Below are positions 52,340 through 61,046 of a stretch of 64,000 bases of DNA, piece by piece. This stretch comes from Emticicia aquatilis (GTDB taxonomy: Bacteria; Bacteroidota; Bacteroidia; Cytophagales; Spirosomataceae). The stretch spans positions 1 through 64,000 of the forward strand of contig NZ_BMKK01000005.1 in NCBI RefSeq assembly GCF_014644295.1, in the 5' to 3' direction. The notes below the pieces were generated by a model. The model was not told where the DNA came from, did no database searches, and saw only the letters and a list, made by a program, of their open reading frames with translations. Numbering within the stretch: the first letter of the stretch is position 1; each line of letters opens with the position of its first letter. The translations under genes were made by a program, and so were the position numbers.

Positions 52340-53785
52340 TTATTTTTTATCCCACCATACACGAGTATCTTGTGTATCTGCTCCTTGTGTCGAAACAACC
52401 TTGTCATAATTGATTTTATTCAAAGTTCCTTCGGTTGCTACATACGCCATACGACGAGGAATCTGTCCGCTTGCATTCAATGGTTTTGAAGCTGGCGTTA
52501 ATTTAGGGAAACCCGTACGACGCCATTCTGCCCATGCTTCGTTGCCTTGGTAGAACAACGCAACCCATTTTTGAGTAGCAATTTGCTCTAAAGCAGTAGC
52601 ATCTTTATATGCAATACCATCTTGTTTCAAGAAATCGGCAATGGCAGTTGATGTTGCAGCAGCACCTAACCATTGTTGCATTGAAGCTGTGATGGCTGCT
52701 TCATATAGAGCTTTTGCATCTCCTTGAATCCAACCTAATTTAGCTGCTTCTGCTTGCGAGAACAATACTTGTGCATACGTAAGTACGTTTGCTGACGAGT
52801 TTTGTTGACGCATTGAAGTTGCCGCTAACGATACATCTTGTGCTTTCGATGCCGCTGGGAAAACACCATACGGTACACCTACATATTTTAAGTTGATATT
52901 TCTATCAGCGATTGCCGAAATACGTGGGTCGTTGGTTTTAAGCAAGTAATTTACAAATACATCACTTACAGCATAATCTTTACGATTAGTTGTAATGTAG
53001 TTATTGTATAAAGGATGCTCATTGTTGGCCTCTGACAAATAAGTATATTTTACGTTATCAGCGTTTGATGTAAGTGGGCCGTCGGCCATTGCAGCCAAAA
53101 ATTCAGCTTTTCCTTTTGTAGGGTCAGCTTTTGATAAACGAAGGGCCATTATCAAACGTAAAGAGTTAGCAAATTTCTTCCAACGAGTAGCATTACCACT
53201 CAAAAGAATATCTCCAACTACTGTTTTTCCACCATCAAACTGAGCTTGTGCTTCTTTCAATTCTTTAAACAAATCGTTATAAACAGCTTGTTGAGAATCA
53301 AACGCAGGACTAAAATCAGCCTTACCTTTCAAAGCCTCTGAATAAGGAATATCTCCCCAACGGTCGGTAATCCAAAGGTAAGTATAAGCTTTTGCAATAC
53401 GAGCAATGGCAATTTGATTATTGTTTGAGCCATTGGCAGCCGCAGTAGCCTTTGTATCAGGATTTGTGTTCAAATCAATGATGTTCTGATACGCAATTAA
53501 AGGGCCAGTGTAGAAGCCGTTATAACTGAAATTGATGGTTTTATAACGAGACTCCTCGATATAGGTGATATCACCAAACTGTTGCGTATAAAGAGCTGGT
53601 ACGATATCGGTTGTCATTGCACCTACGTTACGCAACGCTCCAGTCAAGAAACCCGCAGTATTCGGGGTAGAAGGGCTATTTGGGCTGACATTCATATCAC
53701 CAAAATCGCCTGGCTCACAAGCAGTGGTCGAAACACCCAATACTGCTGCGAATGCTAATGTTTTATATATTGATATTTTTTTCAT
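52340..53785 (-). CDS. SusD/RagB family lipoprotein (SusD-like_2 type)
   Basis: 481 residues. Lipoprotein signal ending TTAC (Cys about 23), then EPGDFGDMNVSPNSPSTPNTAGFLTGALRNVGA. Family features are AKAYTYLWITDRWGDIPYSEALKG, TRWKKFANSLRLIMALRLSKADP, a C-terminal GNEAWAEWRRTGFPKLTPASK and RVWWDKK. It follows its SusC partner gene by 34 bases. It belongs to the same branch as the protein encoded at 47167, in line with duplication of the whole operon. Confidence 0.92.
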   Translation of the reverse strand: MKKISIYKTLAFAAVLGVSTTACEPGDFGDMNVSPNSPSTPNTAGFLTGALRNVGAMTTDIVPALYTQQFGDITYIEESRYKTINFSYNGFYTGPLIAYQNIIDLNTNPDTKATAAANGSNNNQIAIARIAKAYTYLWITDRWGDIPYSEALKGKADFSPAFDSQQAVYNDLFKELKEAQAQFDGGKTVVGDILLSGNATRWKKFANSLRLIMALRLSKADPTKGKAEFLAAMADGPLTSNADNVKYTYLSEANNEHPLYNNYITTNRKDYAVSDVFVNYLLKTNDPRISAIADRNINLKYVGVPYGVFPAASKAQDVSLAATSMRQQNSSANVLTYAQVLFSQAEAAKLGWIQGDAKALYEAAITASMQQWLGAAATSTAIADFLKQDGIAYKDATALEQIATQKWVALFYQGNEAWAEWRRTGFPKLTPASKPLNASGQIPRRMAYVATEGTLNKINYDKVVSTQGADTQDTRVWWDKK

Positions 53786-53819
53786 ACTAAAATTCGTTTA
53801 ATTAAAGCAGTGAGATAAA

Positions 53820-56800
53820 TTAGAATCCTAAGTTTAGGTTAAGACCAAACGAGCGTACTGGAGGTAATTGTCCACCTTCTGTCCAGTAAACTTCAGCTTC
53901 TGAAATATCAATTCCACCACCAGCAGCACTGTAAATCAATACAGGGTTACGTACGATGAATGCTACTTTGGCTGATTTGAATAATTTACCACCCATGATA
54001 TTTTTAGGGATGCTGTAGCCTAATGATACCTCTCTTAGTTTTACGTAAGTTTGGTCATAAAGCCATTTTTCGTTAAATGCAAACATTTTATCTTCGTAAT
54101 ACTCTTGTGTTTCTACACGAACAGTATTTGGTTTGCCATCTTCGGTTACACCCGGTAATAAGATACCACCACCTTCAGAAACTGGGTCACGCTTAGGCTT
54201 TCCGAGTTCGTTCAAACCAGCCGTTTCGGCAGCTAAACCAGCATACGCATTAAACATTTTTGTAGTTGAGAAGAATTTACCACCCACCACGAAGTCGATA
54301 TTAGCACGGAACGAGAAGTTTTTGTAAGTGAGGGTATTCATCAAACCACCTTTAAATTTAGGTAGTACCGAACCTAACACTTTATTATCCTGAGGAATAT
54401 AGTGTCCGTCTGTTCCGATTATTTTTTCTCCTTTATCATTCACTTTGTAGCCTCTACCAACCAAAAGGCCCCATTGCTCACCTACACGAGCATTTACAGT
54501 AAGTGTTCTCCAAGTTGGGCCACCTAATTGATAATTGCTCAATCCATCAGCCAATTCTACAACTTTTGAAGTGTTACGGTCAAAGTTCAAATCAACATCC
54601 CAATTAAGTCCATTGGCTGATTTTATTGGCGTTGCACCGATATGGATTTCAAAACCTTGTGTTTGGATTAAACCAGCATTAATCAAAGCAGAAGAATAAC
54701 CACTTGTTGAAGGCACTGATAATCCGATGATTTGGTCTTTATTGTTATTACGATAAGCAGTAAACTCTAATGCTAAACGGTTATTAAAGAATTTCAAATC
54801 AATACCACCTTCATACGCCGACGAAAGACCTGGTTTCAAATCTTGGTTTGGTAATTGAGTTGGTAAGTATTGAGTAGGGTTCGAGCCAAACGGATTTCCT
54901 GTTGAATAAGTAAGACCGATTGCATAAGGACCAACATCTGTACCTACTTGAGCAACACTACCTCTTAGTTTAGCGTATGTAAGGATTGCATTTTTAGGAA
55001 GGATTTCTGATAACACAAAGCTACCACCAATTGATGGGTACAAGTATGAGTTGTTAGCCTTTGGCAATGTTGAAGACCAGTCGTTACGGATTGTCCCTTC
55101 GATAAACGCAATGTTATTGTAACCAACACTTACGTTTCCATAGATACTATTCACACGGCGTTCGTAAGTTAATGATTGCACCGCTGGGCGGTCTTTTGAA
55201 GCTGCAATGTTGTAAAAACCAGGAGTTGTAAGTCCACCTACAGTAGATTGTGTATAAACACCTGTTTTTGAGTAACGAATATTACCACCGGCATTAGCTA
55301 CTACCGAAACCTTACCGAAGTTTTTATTGAATGCCAATAATGCTTCGTGGTTATTTTCAAAACCAGTAGTTCCGTAGTTGGCATAAGCACCTAAACCACC
55401 TGCGTTTAATGTTCCGTAAGCAATACGTCCTTCGCCATAATAATTTCTCCAGTCTCTACGTGAAGCAACCGATGCTGATAAGTAATCGGTGATTTTGTAT
55501 GATAAACCTAAGCTACCATAGATACGGTCGTTGTTATTAAAGTTTGTACTTTCATACGTTTGTGTGTACGGGCTATCCCAGTATTTTGGTTTAGCGTCAC
55601 GTGGGCCACCAATATTCCAGCTTCTATAAGTTCCGTCTGGATTTTTATAGTTTCTCAAATCATCAATGCTCAACTGGCGTTGGAACCATTGGTTGAATGA
55701 GCCAATAGTTTGGTTGTAGCCCGAAACAGTAGCATTTGGGTTTACTCCTGTAAAACCACTTGCAGCAGTACCACCCGATGAACCATAGTTATCAGCAGGA
55801 ACGTTTTTTGCACGAGTTGCCGAATAAGTTACATCTAAAGTAGCCGAGAATTTGCTTGTGAAATTATACGTATTCTTGGCACTTACGAAGTCTTTTTTCT
55901 GACTACTATTTGGCACAATACCTTTATTATCGATGTGTGTATAAGAAATACGTGACTGATAATTATCGCCGCCTTTCGAGAACGAAAAGTTTGTGTTATT
56001 GCTGATTGGTTTTTCGAAGAAATCTCTAACGTTGTTAGGATTTGGCGAGAACGGAGTCAATTGGCCAAATTGTGGGCCTTGTTGCCACGAAAATGCCGAA
56101 CGGTGTAGGGTTCCGTCTAATTTTGGTCCCCAGCTTTCATCAGCAGAATAATCTAAGATTTTTTGACCATCAAATGCTTTCCACTCTACTGGGTCGATTG
56201 CAGGATTGTATGCAAATGTTTCCCAATCTTGTGAATAACCACCACCGTATTCGTTCTGATACTTTGGCAATAAAGCTACTCTGTCCATCGTAGTGCTATG
56301 ATTAACACTAAATGTAGTTTCGCCAGCTTTTGCTCTCTTAGTTGTGATTACGATTACACCCGCCGAACCACGATTACCATAAAGTGCCGATGCTGAAGGC
56401 CCTTTCAATACTGATAGGTTATCAACATCATCCATGTTTACATCAGCAATGCTTGCTACTGGCGTACCATCAACTACGTAAAGTGGGTCGCCACCTGTCA
56501 ATGAGTTGATACCACGAATACGGATATTTGGCGAACCAAATTTAGCACCCGACTGCCCCAAAACTTGCACACCCGCAATTTTACCTGCAAGGGCGTTACC
56601 TACGTTAGCATCACGAGCTACGGTGAGTTTATCTGACTTTAATTCTTGTACTGTGTAGTTCAAAGACCTTTTCTCACGTGAAATACCGAGTGCAGTTACA
56701 GCTACTTCGTTGAGCTGTGCTACATCCGACTTCAATTGCACATCAATAATTGTTCGGTTTCCGATATTCTCGGTTGCTGTTTCAAAACCAATAAAGCTAA

Positions 56801-57011
56801 AGCTTAGTGTTGCGTTGGCGGGAGCGGAGATTTTGTAGATACCATTGCCGTCAGTTGTTGCACCTTTAGTAGAACCTTTAATCAAGATACTCACACCTGG
56901 AAGTGGAGAGCCGTCTTCAGATGAAGTTACCTTCCCTGAAACTGTTTTTTCTTGGGCAAAAGCAACGCTTGCCCACACCAGCATAATGCTGGCGAGTAGA
57001 AGTTTCCTCAT
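53820..57011 (-). CDS. SusC/RagA family TonB-linked transporter
   Basis: 1063 residues. Signal peptide ending AFAQ, carboxypeptidase-D-like domain (KTVSGKVTSSEDGSPLPGVSILIKG), plug with NEVAVTALGISREKRSLNYTVQEL and PLYVVDGTPVASI, then barrel ending FGLNLNLGF. The NYTVQEL segment is typical of SusC proteins paired with SusD-like_2 partners. The N-terminal domain is almost identical to that of the SusC encoded at 48734. Own promoter at 57063. Substrate unknown. Confidence 0.94.
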   Translation of the reverse strand: MRKLLLASIMLVWASVAFAQEKTVSGKVTSSEDGSPLPGVSILIKGSTKGATTDGNGIYKISAPANATLSFSFIGFETATENIGNRTIIDVQLKSDVAQLNEVAVTALGISREKRSLNYTVQELKSDKLTVARDANVGNALAGKIAGVQVLGQSGAKFGSPNIRIRGINSLTGGDPLYVVDGTPVASIADVNMDDVDNLSVLKGPSASALYGNRGSAGVIVITTKRAKAGETTFSVNHSTTMDRVALLPKYQNEYGGGYSQDWETFAYNPAIDPVEWKAFDGQKILDYSADESWGPKLDGTLHRSAFSWQQGPQFGQLTPFSPNPNNVRDFFEKPISNNTNFSFSKGGDNYQSRISYTHIDNKGIVPNSSQKKDFVSAKNTYNFTSKFSATLDVTYSATRAKNVPADNYGSSGGTAASGFTGVNPNATVSGYNQTIGSFNQWFQRQLSIDDLRNYKNPDGTYRSWNIGGPRDAKPKYWDSPYTQTYESTNFNNNDRIYGSLGLSYKITDYLSASVASRRDWRNYYGEGRIAYGTLNAGGLGAYANYGTTGFENNHEALLAFNKNFGKVSVVANAGGNIRYSKTGVYTQSTVGGLTTPGFYNIAASKDRPAVQSLTYERRVNSIYGNVSVGYNNIAFIEGTIRNDWSSTLPKANNSYLYPSIGGSFVLSEILPKNAILTYAKLRGSVAQVGTDVGPYAIGLTYSTGNPFGSNPTQYLPTQLPNQDLKPGLSSAYEGGIDLKFFNNRLALEFTAYRNNNKDQIIGLSVPSTSGYSSALINAGLIQTQGFEIHIGATPIKSANGLNWDVDLNFDRNTSKVVELADGLSNYQLGGPTWRTLTVNARVGEQWGLLVGRGYKVNDKGEKIIGTDGHYIPQDNKVLGSVLPKFKGGLMNTLTYKNFSFRANIDFVVGGKFFSTTKMFNAYAGLAAETAGLNELGKPKRDPVSEGGGILLPGVTEDGKPNTVRVETQEYYEDKMFAFNEKWLYDQTYVKLREVSLGYSIPKNIMGGKLFKSAKVAFIVRNPVLIYSAAGGGIDISEAEVYWTEGGQLPPVRSFGLNLNLGF

Positions 57012-57062
57012 ACAGTTTGTTGTTAGTTTTAAAATTAAGTTATATGTAAATTACTGTTGAAA

Positions 57063-57095
57063 TAAAAGTATTGATAATTTCAGATATGATACAAA
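57063..57095 (-). promoter_or_regulatory. promoter of the third SusC/SusD operon
   Basis: On the minus strand TTTG (57092-57095), 21 bases, TACTTTTA (57063-57070), one mismatch from consensus. Confidence 0.65.
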
Positions 57096-57190
57096 GGAAT
57101 GCGATGAATGTCTGTGAAAGTATGACCAAAATCAAAGTTTGTGCGATATTATCTAAGTCTAATTGTCTATAATTTATCAAAAAACAAAAA

Positions 57191-57214
57191 ATAGCCACCC
57201 AAACAGGTGGCTAT
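57191..57214 (-). terminator. terminator of the SDR gene
   Basis: ATAGCCACC (57191-57199) and GGTGGCTAT (57206-57214); on the minus strand a T-rich tract follows. Confidence 0.88.
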
Positions 57215-57253
57215 AAATTAGTATAAAATACTCATAATCAACAAAAAATATAC

Positions 57254-58051
57254 TTATTTTGGACTTTGCTTCCGTACAATTTTCGCTAATAATTTCGGGA
57301 AGAATCTTTTCAAATAAACCCCAAAAACTTCTTTCCCACCCATATAAACTTCATCTTTATTTTTGTAGATGGCATCAAGAATTCGGTTGGCACACTCTTC
57401 GGCTGCCATTCCATTAGCTTGATTTTCGTCCATTTTACCAAATTTACTCCCATCGGCAGCAACGGCATTGAGCGAAATATTGGTTCGGATATACCCTGGG
57501 CAAATCAGACTTACACCGATATTATCATCATAAACTTCGGCTCGGAGGGCATCAAAAAAACCATGCAAGGCATGCTTTGAGGCACAGTATCCCGAACGCA
57601 TTGGTGTAGCGAGTTTCCCCGATAAACTACTCGTAACGGCAATATGTCCACTTTTTTGTTTTCTCATTGTTGGCAAAACAGCCTTTGTCAGAGCCACCAC
57701 TCCAAAAAAGTTGAGATTCATTATTTTCTGATAAACAGCCATTTCGGTTTCTTCTACCGAGCTGCGTTGCGAAATACCCGCATTATTAAATAACACATCA
57801 ATTCGCCCGAAATGCTTAATTGCTTGCTGGGCTTTTGGCTCAATTTCTTCGGCTTTCTCTACATCAATCGGCAATACAAATACATCAGCTTCGGGGAGGC
57901 CAGTAGCCTTTTTTACTCTCAACAATTCTTCTTCTCTACGAGCCGAGAGTATCAATTTTGCTCCTTCTTTAGCAAACGCATAAGCAGTTGCCTCGCCAAT
58001 ACCCGACGATGCACCCGTAATCCAGACAACTTTATTTTCAAATCTTTTCAT
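57254..58051 (-). CDS. short-chain dehydrogenase/reductase (SDR)
   Basis: 265 residues from the ATG at 58051 (MKRFENKVVWITGASSGIGEATAYAFAKEG). An ATG at 58069 lies inside the palindromic repeat and is rejected. Classical SDR motifs are TGASSGIG (about 12-19), NNAGIS (about 88-93), catalytic Ser in SSLSG (about 139) and YCASK (about 153-157) with the Tyr and Lys. The C-terminal YLKRFFPKLLAKIVRKQ is basic and amphipathic. It resembles the DltE/YqjQ-type SDRs; substrate unknown. It is a single-gene unit. Confidence 0.9.
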   Translation of the reverse strand: MKRFENKVVWITGASSGIGEATAYAFAKEGAKLILSARREEELLRVKKATGLPEADVFVLPIDVEKAEEIEPKAQQAIKHFGRIDVLFNNAGISQRSSVEETEMAVYQKIMNLNFFGVVALTKAVLPTMRKQKSGHIAVTSSLSGKLATPMRSGYCASKHALHGFFDALRAEVYDDNIGVSLICPGYIRTNISLNAVAADGSKFGKMDENQANGMAAEECANRILDAIYKNKDEVYMGGKEVFGVYLKRFFPKLLAKIVRKQSPK

Positions 58052-58055
58052 CTTT

Positions 58056-58086
58056 TGTGAAGCGAACATTCTGTTCGCAGTTTTAT
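58056..58086. repeat. palindromic direct repeat, copy A
   Basis: A 31-base unit with core GCGAACA-TTC-TGTTCGC (58062-58078). It matches copy B at 58189-58219 in 29 of 31 positions, in the same orientation. Confidence 0.8.
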
Positions 58087-58188
58087 AAATTTAGGTTAGG
58101 TGATTTTTCACCAGAAACAAAAATAAGGTTTTTGAATGATAAAACGTTTATTCTTGGCAAAACCAACGAATATTTCGGAACTTTGCAC

Positions 58189-58219
58189 TGTGGAGCGAAC
58201 ATCCTGTTCGCAGTTTTAT
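58189..58219. repeat. palindromic direct repeat, copy B
   Basis: Core GCGAACA-TCC-TGTTCGC (58195-58211), including the same right flank AGTTTTAT as copy A. It lies 44 bases before the rlmN start. Confidence 0.8.
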
Positions 58220-58262
58220 TTTAAATGACAACCTAAAAGATGGTTGCCGTCCTATAATTGAC

Positions 58263-59306
58263 ATGAGCAAACAAGATATAAGAAAGCTTTCGACCGAGCA
58301 AATAAAGACATGGCTCACAGCCAACGGCGAACAAGGCTTCAGAGCAAAACAAATTTCGGAATGGCTTTGGAAAAAGTCGGCATGGAGTTTTGATGATATG
58401 ACAAACCTATCATTGAAAACTCGTGAGTTATTGAAGGAGCATTTTGAGATTCGAGCAGTTTCGGTGCATAAAAAACAAGTAAGCAATGATAAAACCATCA
58501 AATCGGGATTTAAGCTGTTTGATGGAAATTTGGTTGAGGGTGTTTTGATTCCCGCCGACGACCGCATGACTGCCTGTGTGTCGTCGCAGGTAGGGTGCTC
58601 GCTCACGTGTAAGTTTTGTGCAACTGGCTATATGGCTCGTAAACGCAACCTCGACGGTGCCGAAATCTACGACCAAGTGGTGCTTATTAAACATCAAGCG
58701 GAAGAACATTATAATCAGCCACTTACCAATATAGTATATATGGGTATGGGCGAGCCTCTACTCAATTATTCGGGATTGATTGAATCGGTCAATTATATTA
58801 CTTCGCCCGAAGGCTTAAACTGGTCGCCGAAACGAATTACAGTCAGTACGGCAGGCATTGCGAAAATGATTCAGAAACTGGGCGATGATGGTGTAAAATT
58901 CAATTTAGCTCTTTCGCTTCATGCAGCCAACGACACCAAACGCAACGAAATCATGCCGATTAATGAAAGTAATTCGTTGCAAAATTTGGCTACGGCACTC
59001 AATTATTTCTACAAAAAAACTGGCAATAGAATTACGTTTGAATACATCGTATTTAATGACTTCAATGATTCGCTACAAGATGCCAAAGAACTTTGGGAAT
59101 TTACGAAAAAAGTACCCGCTAAGGTAAATATCATTGAATATAACCCAATTGCCGAGGCCGACTACGTAAACACTACCGAAGATAAACTAAGCAAATTTGC
59201 CAAATTTTTGGAAGACAAAGGTGTGATTGTAAACGTTCGCCGCAGTCGTGGAAAAGATATTGACGCAGCTTGTGGGCAGTTGGCTATTAAAGAGCCTACG
59301 GTATGA
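58263..59306 (+). CDS. rlmN: 23S rRNA (adenine-C2)-methyltransferase RlmN
   Basis: 347 residues, normal length. The radical-SAM cluster motif is C112, C116 and C119 (CSLTCKFC). The two catalytic thiols correspond to C105 (TACVSS) and C337 (DAACGQL), the equivalents of E. coli C118 and C355. Other family blocks are VYMGMGEPLLNY, RITVSTAGI, FNLALSLHAAND and NVRRSRGKDID. It methylates A2503 of 23S rRNA and A37 of some tRNAs by a ping-pong radical mechanism. The N-terminal helical domain (LSTEQIKTWLTANGEQGFRAKQISEWLW) is intact. Confidence 0.96.
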   Translation: MSKQDIRKLSTEQIKTWLTANGEQGFRAKQISEWLWKKSAWSFDDMTNLSLKTRELLKEHFEIRAVSVHKKQVSNDKTIKSGFKLFDGNLVEGVLIPADDRMTACVSSQVGCSLTCKFCATGYMARKRNLDGAEIYDQVVLIKHQAEEHYNQPLTNIVYMGMGEPLLNYSGLIESVNYITSPEGLNWSPKRITVSTAGIAKMIQKLGDDGVKFNLALSLHAANDTKRNEIMPINESNSLQNLATALNYFYKKTGNRITFEYIVFNDFNDSLQDAKELWEFTKKVPAKVNIIEYNPIAEADYVNTTEDKLSKFAKFLEDKGVIVNVRRSRGKDIDAACGQLAIKEPTV

Positions 59307-59367
59307 TAAAAATCTCTAAAATCAGAGAACAATTATTTTAGTTTTTTCATAACTTAGCAAAAAATCA

Positions 59368-59934
59368 ATGACCATGGTAAAGCCAATTAGTAGTGTAAAA
59401 TGGACATACGAGCGACTTTTGCAAGAGTTACCTTCGGAGTCGAGGTATGAAATCCGTAATTTTAATTTAATTGGTATGCCCGCACCAACTATCGAACATC
59501 AACAAATTGTTGGATTAATTTACAGACTCCTATTTCAATTTACTTTCCAAAATCAACTTGGAGAAGTTTTTATTTCACCTTTAGATGTTGTTTTTGATAA
59601 AGGAAATGTGTGCGAACCAGATGTGATTTTTGTTGCTAAAGAAAATAAGCAAATTATTGGACGAAGAAATATTTCAGGCTCGCCCGATTTGGTTGTAGAA
59701 GTCGTTTCAAAAGGTTCGGTGGTGAGAGATTATATTGAGAAAAAGAATGACTATGAGAATTTTGGCGTGAAAGAATATTGGTTAATTGACCCACTGAATG
59801 AAACTATCATCGTTTATGCTTTAGAAAATAACAAATACAGTATTTTTTCAGCAGTTGAAGAACAAGGTATTGCTAAATCCAAACTTTTAGATGGTTTTGA
59901 ATTAGCTTTTGAGGAAGTTTTCGTTAGTGAATAA
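59368..59934 (+). CDS. Uma2 family (DUF820) PD-(D/E)XK nuclease-like protein
   Basis: 188 residues; ATG 59368 or 59374 are equally possible. The family layout is present: YEIRNFNLIGMPAPTIEHQQIVGLIYRLL, then the nuclease-like core EPDVIFVAKEN, SPDLVVEVVSKGSVVRDYIEKKNDYENFGVKEYWLIDP and a C-terminal strand region. The core Asp, Glu and Lys residues of the PD-(D/E)XK fold can be seen. The biological role of Uma2 proteins is not settled; they are abundant in cyanobacteria and some Bacteroidota. Its stop lies one base from the stop of the convergent AraC gene. Confidence 0.88.
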   Translation: MTMVKPISSVKWTYERLLQELPSESRYEIRNFNLIGMPAPTIEHQQIVGLIYRLLFQFTFQNQLGEVFISPLDVVFDKGNVCEPDVIFVAKENKQIIGRRNISGSPDLVVEVVSKGSVVRDYIEKKNDYENFGVKEYWLIDPLNETIIVYALENNKYSIFSAVEEQGIAKSKLLDGFELAFEEVFVSE

Positions 59935-59935
59935 T

Positions 59936-60793
59936 TCAACTTTTCCTCAAAACTAACTTCTTAAACTCCAACGGACTTTTGCCTTTTATTTCTTTAAAAA
60001 CTTTGCTGAAATATGAATTATTCGTGAATCCACATTCAAAACATACATCGGCAATGCTTTTTTCGGTCATCAATAACTGACACGCTTTATTGATTCTGTA
60101 CTCATTCATAAAGTCAGTGAAAGTCTGATTGACAACCTTCTTGAAATAATTACAGAATGATGGCACGGTTAGGTTAGCAATGTCGGCAACTTCTCGGATA
60201 TTAATTGGGTGCTGGTAAGTTTTCTCTACATATTCATACACCCGTTTGAGCCGCATTTGGTCTTTTTGATTGAAATCATAACGTGTATCTATCGAATTGA
60301 GCAAATTATATTCCTGCGAACCAGCCAATATTTGAAAAATATCTAACAAACCCATCAATCGCTCGAATTGCGATAAACCTATTAGTTTTTTTAATGCTTC
60401 TGCTACTTCTTGGTAAGTTTGGCCGTAAAATTGAATCCCTTGCTGAGAGCGTTCAAATAGTTTTTTGATGTTTATCATTTCGGGTTTATCAAAAAAGCTT
60501 TCGCCCAAAAAATCATCTCTAAACTGAACCACGATTTCTTCGTGTTCGCCCAAAGCATCATAGCCAAAACCAGCATGTGGGAGATTCGAGCCAATCAATA
60601 CTAAATCGCCATCGTCGTAGTAGCTCAAATGATTACCAACGTGGCGGCGGCCCGTACCAGCAAAAACCAATACCAACTCAAACTCTGGGTGATAATGATA
60701 ATTCCACGGAAATTGCTGGGCGAGTACTTTCTGATGTAAAAATCTGAACGAACTTCCTTCGTCATTTTGAATTTGCTCAAAAGGTGTTTTCAC
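59936..60793 (-). CDS. cupin-AraC family transcriptional regulator
   Basis: 285 residues, beginning with GTG at 60793. The N-terminal cupin-like sensor (WNYHYHPEFELVLVFAGTGRRHVGNHLSYYDDGDLVLIGSNLPHAG, about 29-75) and the C-terminal AraC domain are clear. The C-terminal domain is about 185-280, with INIREVADIANLTVPSFCNYFKK and VCFECGFTNNSYFSKVFKEIKGKSPLEFKK. Such proteins bind sugars or other small molecules. It is divergent from the MFS transporter and trehalase genes and is the obvious candidate for their regulator. Confidence 0.92.
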   Translation of the reverse strand: MKTPFEQIQNDEGSSFRFLHQKVLAQQFPWNYHYHPEFELVLVFAGTGRRHVGNHLSYYDDGDLVLIGSNLPHAGFGYDALGEHEEIVVQFRDDFLGESFFDKPEMINIKKLFERSQQGIQFYGQTYQEVAEALKKLIGLSQFERLMGLLDIFQILAGSQEYNLLNSIDTRYDFNQKDQMRLKRVYEYVEKTYQHPINIREVADIANLTVPSFCNYFKKVVNQTFTDFMNEYRINKACQLLMTEKSIADVCFECGFTNNSYFSKVFKEIKGKSPLEFKKLVLRKS

Positions 60794-60877
60794 TCTATTA
60801 ATATTGAAATTATTAAATTTTCTATAAAAATAATAATACAGTTTTAAAAATCATTAATAGGCCTATATTTTTTATTT

Positions 60878-60922
60878 ATGAAAATACAGAACTTTGTTAC
60901 TCAAACTACCACAAAAAAGTAG
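60878..60922 (+). CDS. possible 14-codon leader peptide
   Basis: ATG at 60878 opens MKIQNFVTQTTTKK and stops at 60920-60922, 38 bases before a strong terminator and upstream of the transporter operon. The layout resembles an attenuator leader, but no ribosome-binding site is clear and a chance ORF of this size is common. Confidence 0.2.
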   Translation: MKIQNFVTQTTTKK

Positions 60923-60927
60923 TATTG
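60893..60927 (+). promoter_or_regulatory. possible promoter upstream of terminator
   Basis: TTTG (60893-60896), 23 bases, TAGTATTG (60920-60927). The spacing is long and the -7 box has one mismatch. If real, transcription starts near 60934 and runs straight into the terminator at 60961. Confidence 0.3.
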
Positions 60928-60960
60928 ATTAAGAAATAGAAAAAACCTATGATGGATTAT

Positions 60961-60989
60961 AAAAAGCGAGCTTCTGCTCGCTTTTTTTT
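60961..60989 (+). terminator. strong isolated terminator before the MFS gene
   Basis: AAAAAGCGAGC (60961-60971), TTCT, GCTCGCTTTTT (60976-60986), then further T residues. No plus-strand gene ends here, since the flanking genes are divergent. It may be an attenuator or the end of a small RNA. Confidence 0.85.
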
Positions 60990-61046
60990 AGATAATACAG
61001 CCTATTCTTACCCTTAAACTATCAACCTCATAAAAATCTATCTTCT

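Noticed and set aside
60949-61017. 22-codon open frame running through the terminator before the MFS gene
   Set aside because: Its codons are the terminator stem and T tract itself; no ribosome-binding site or protein-like pattern.
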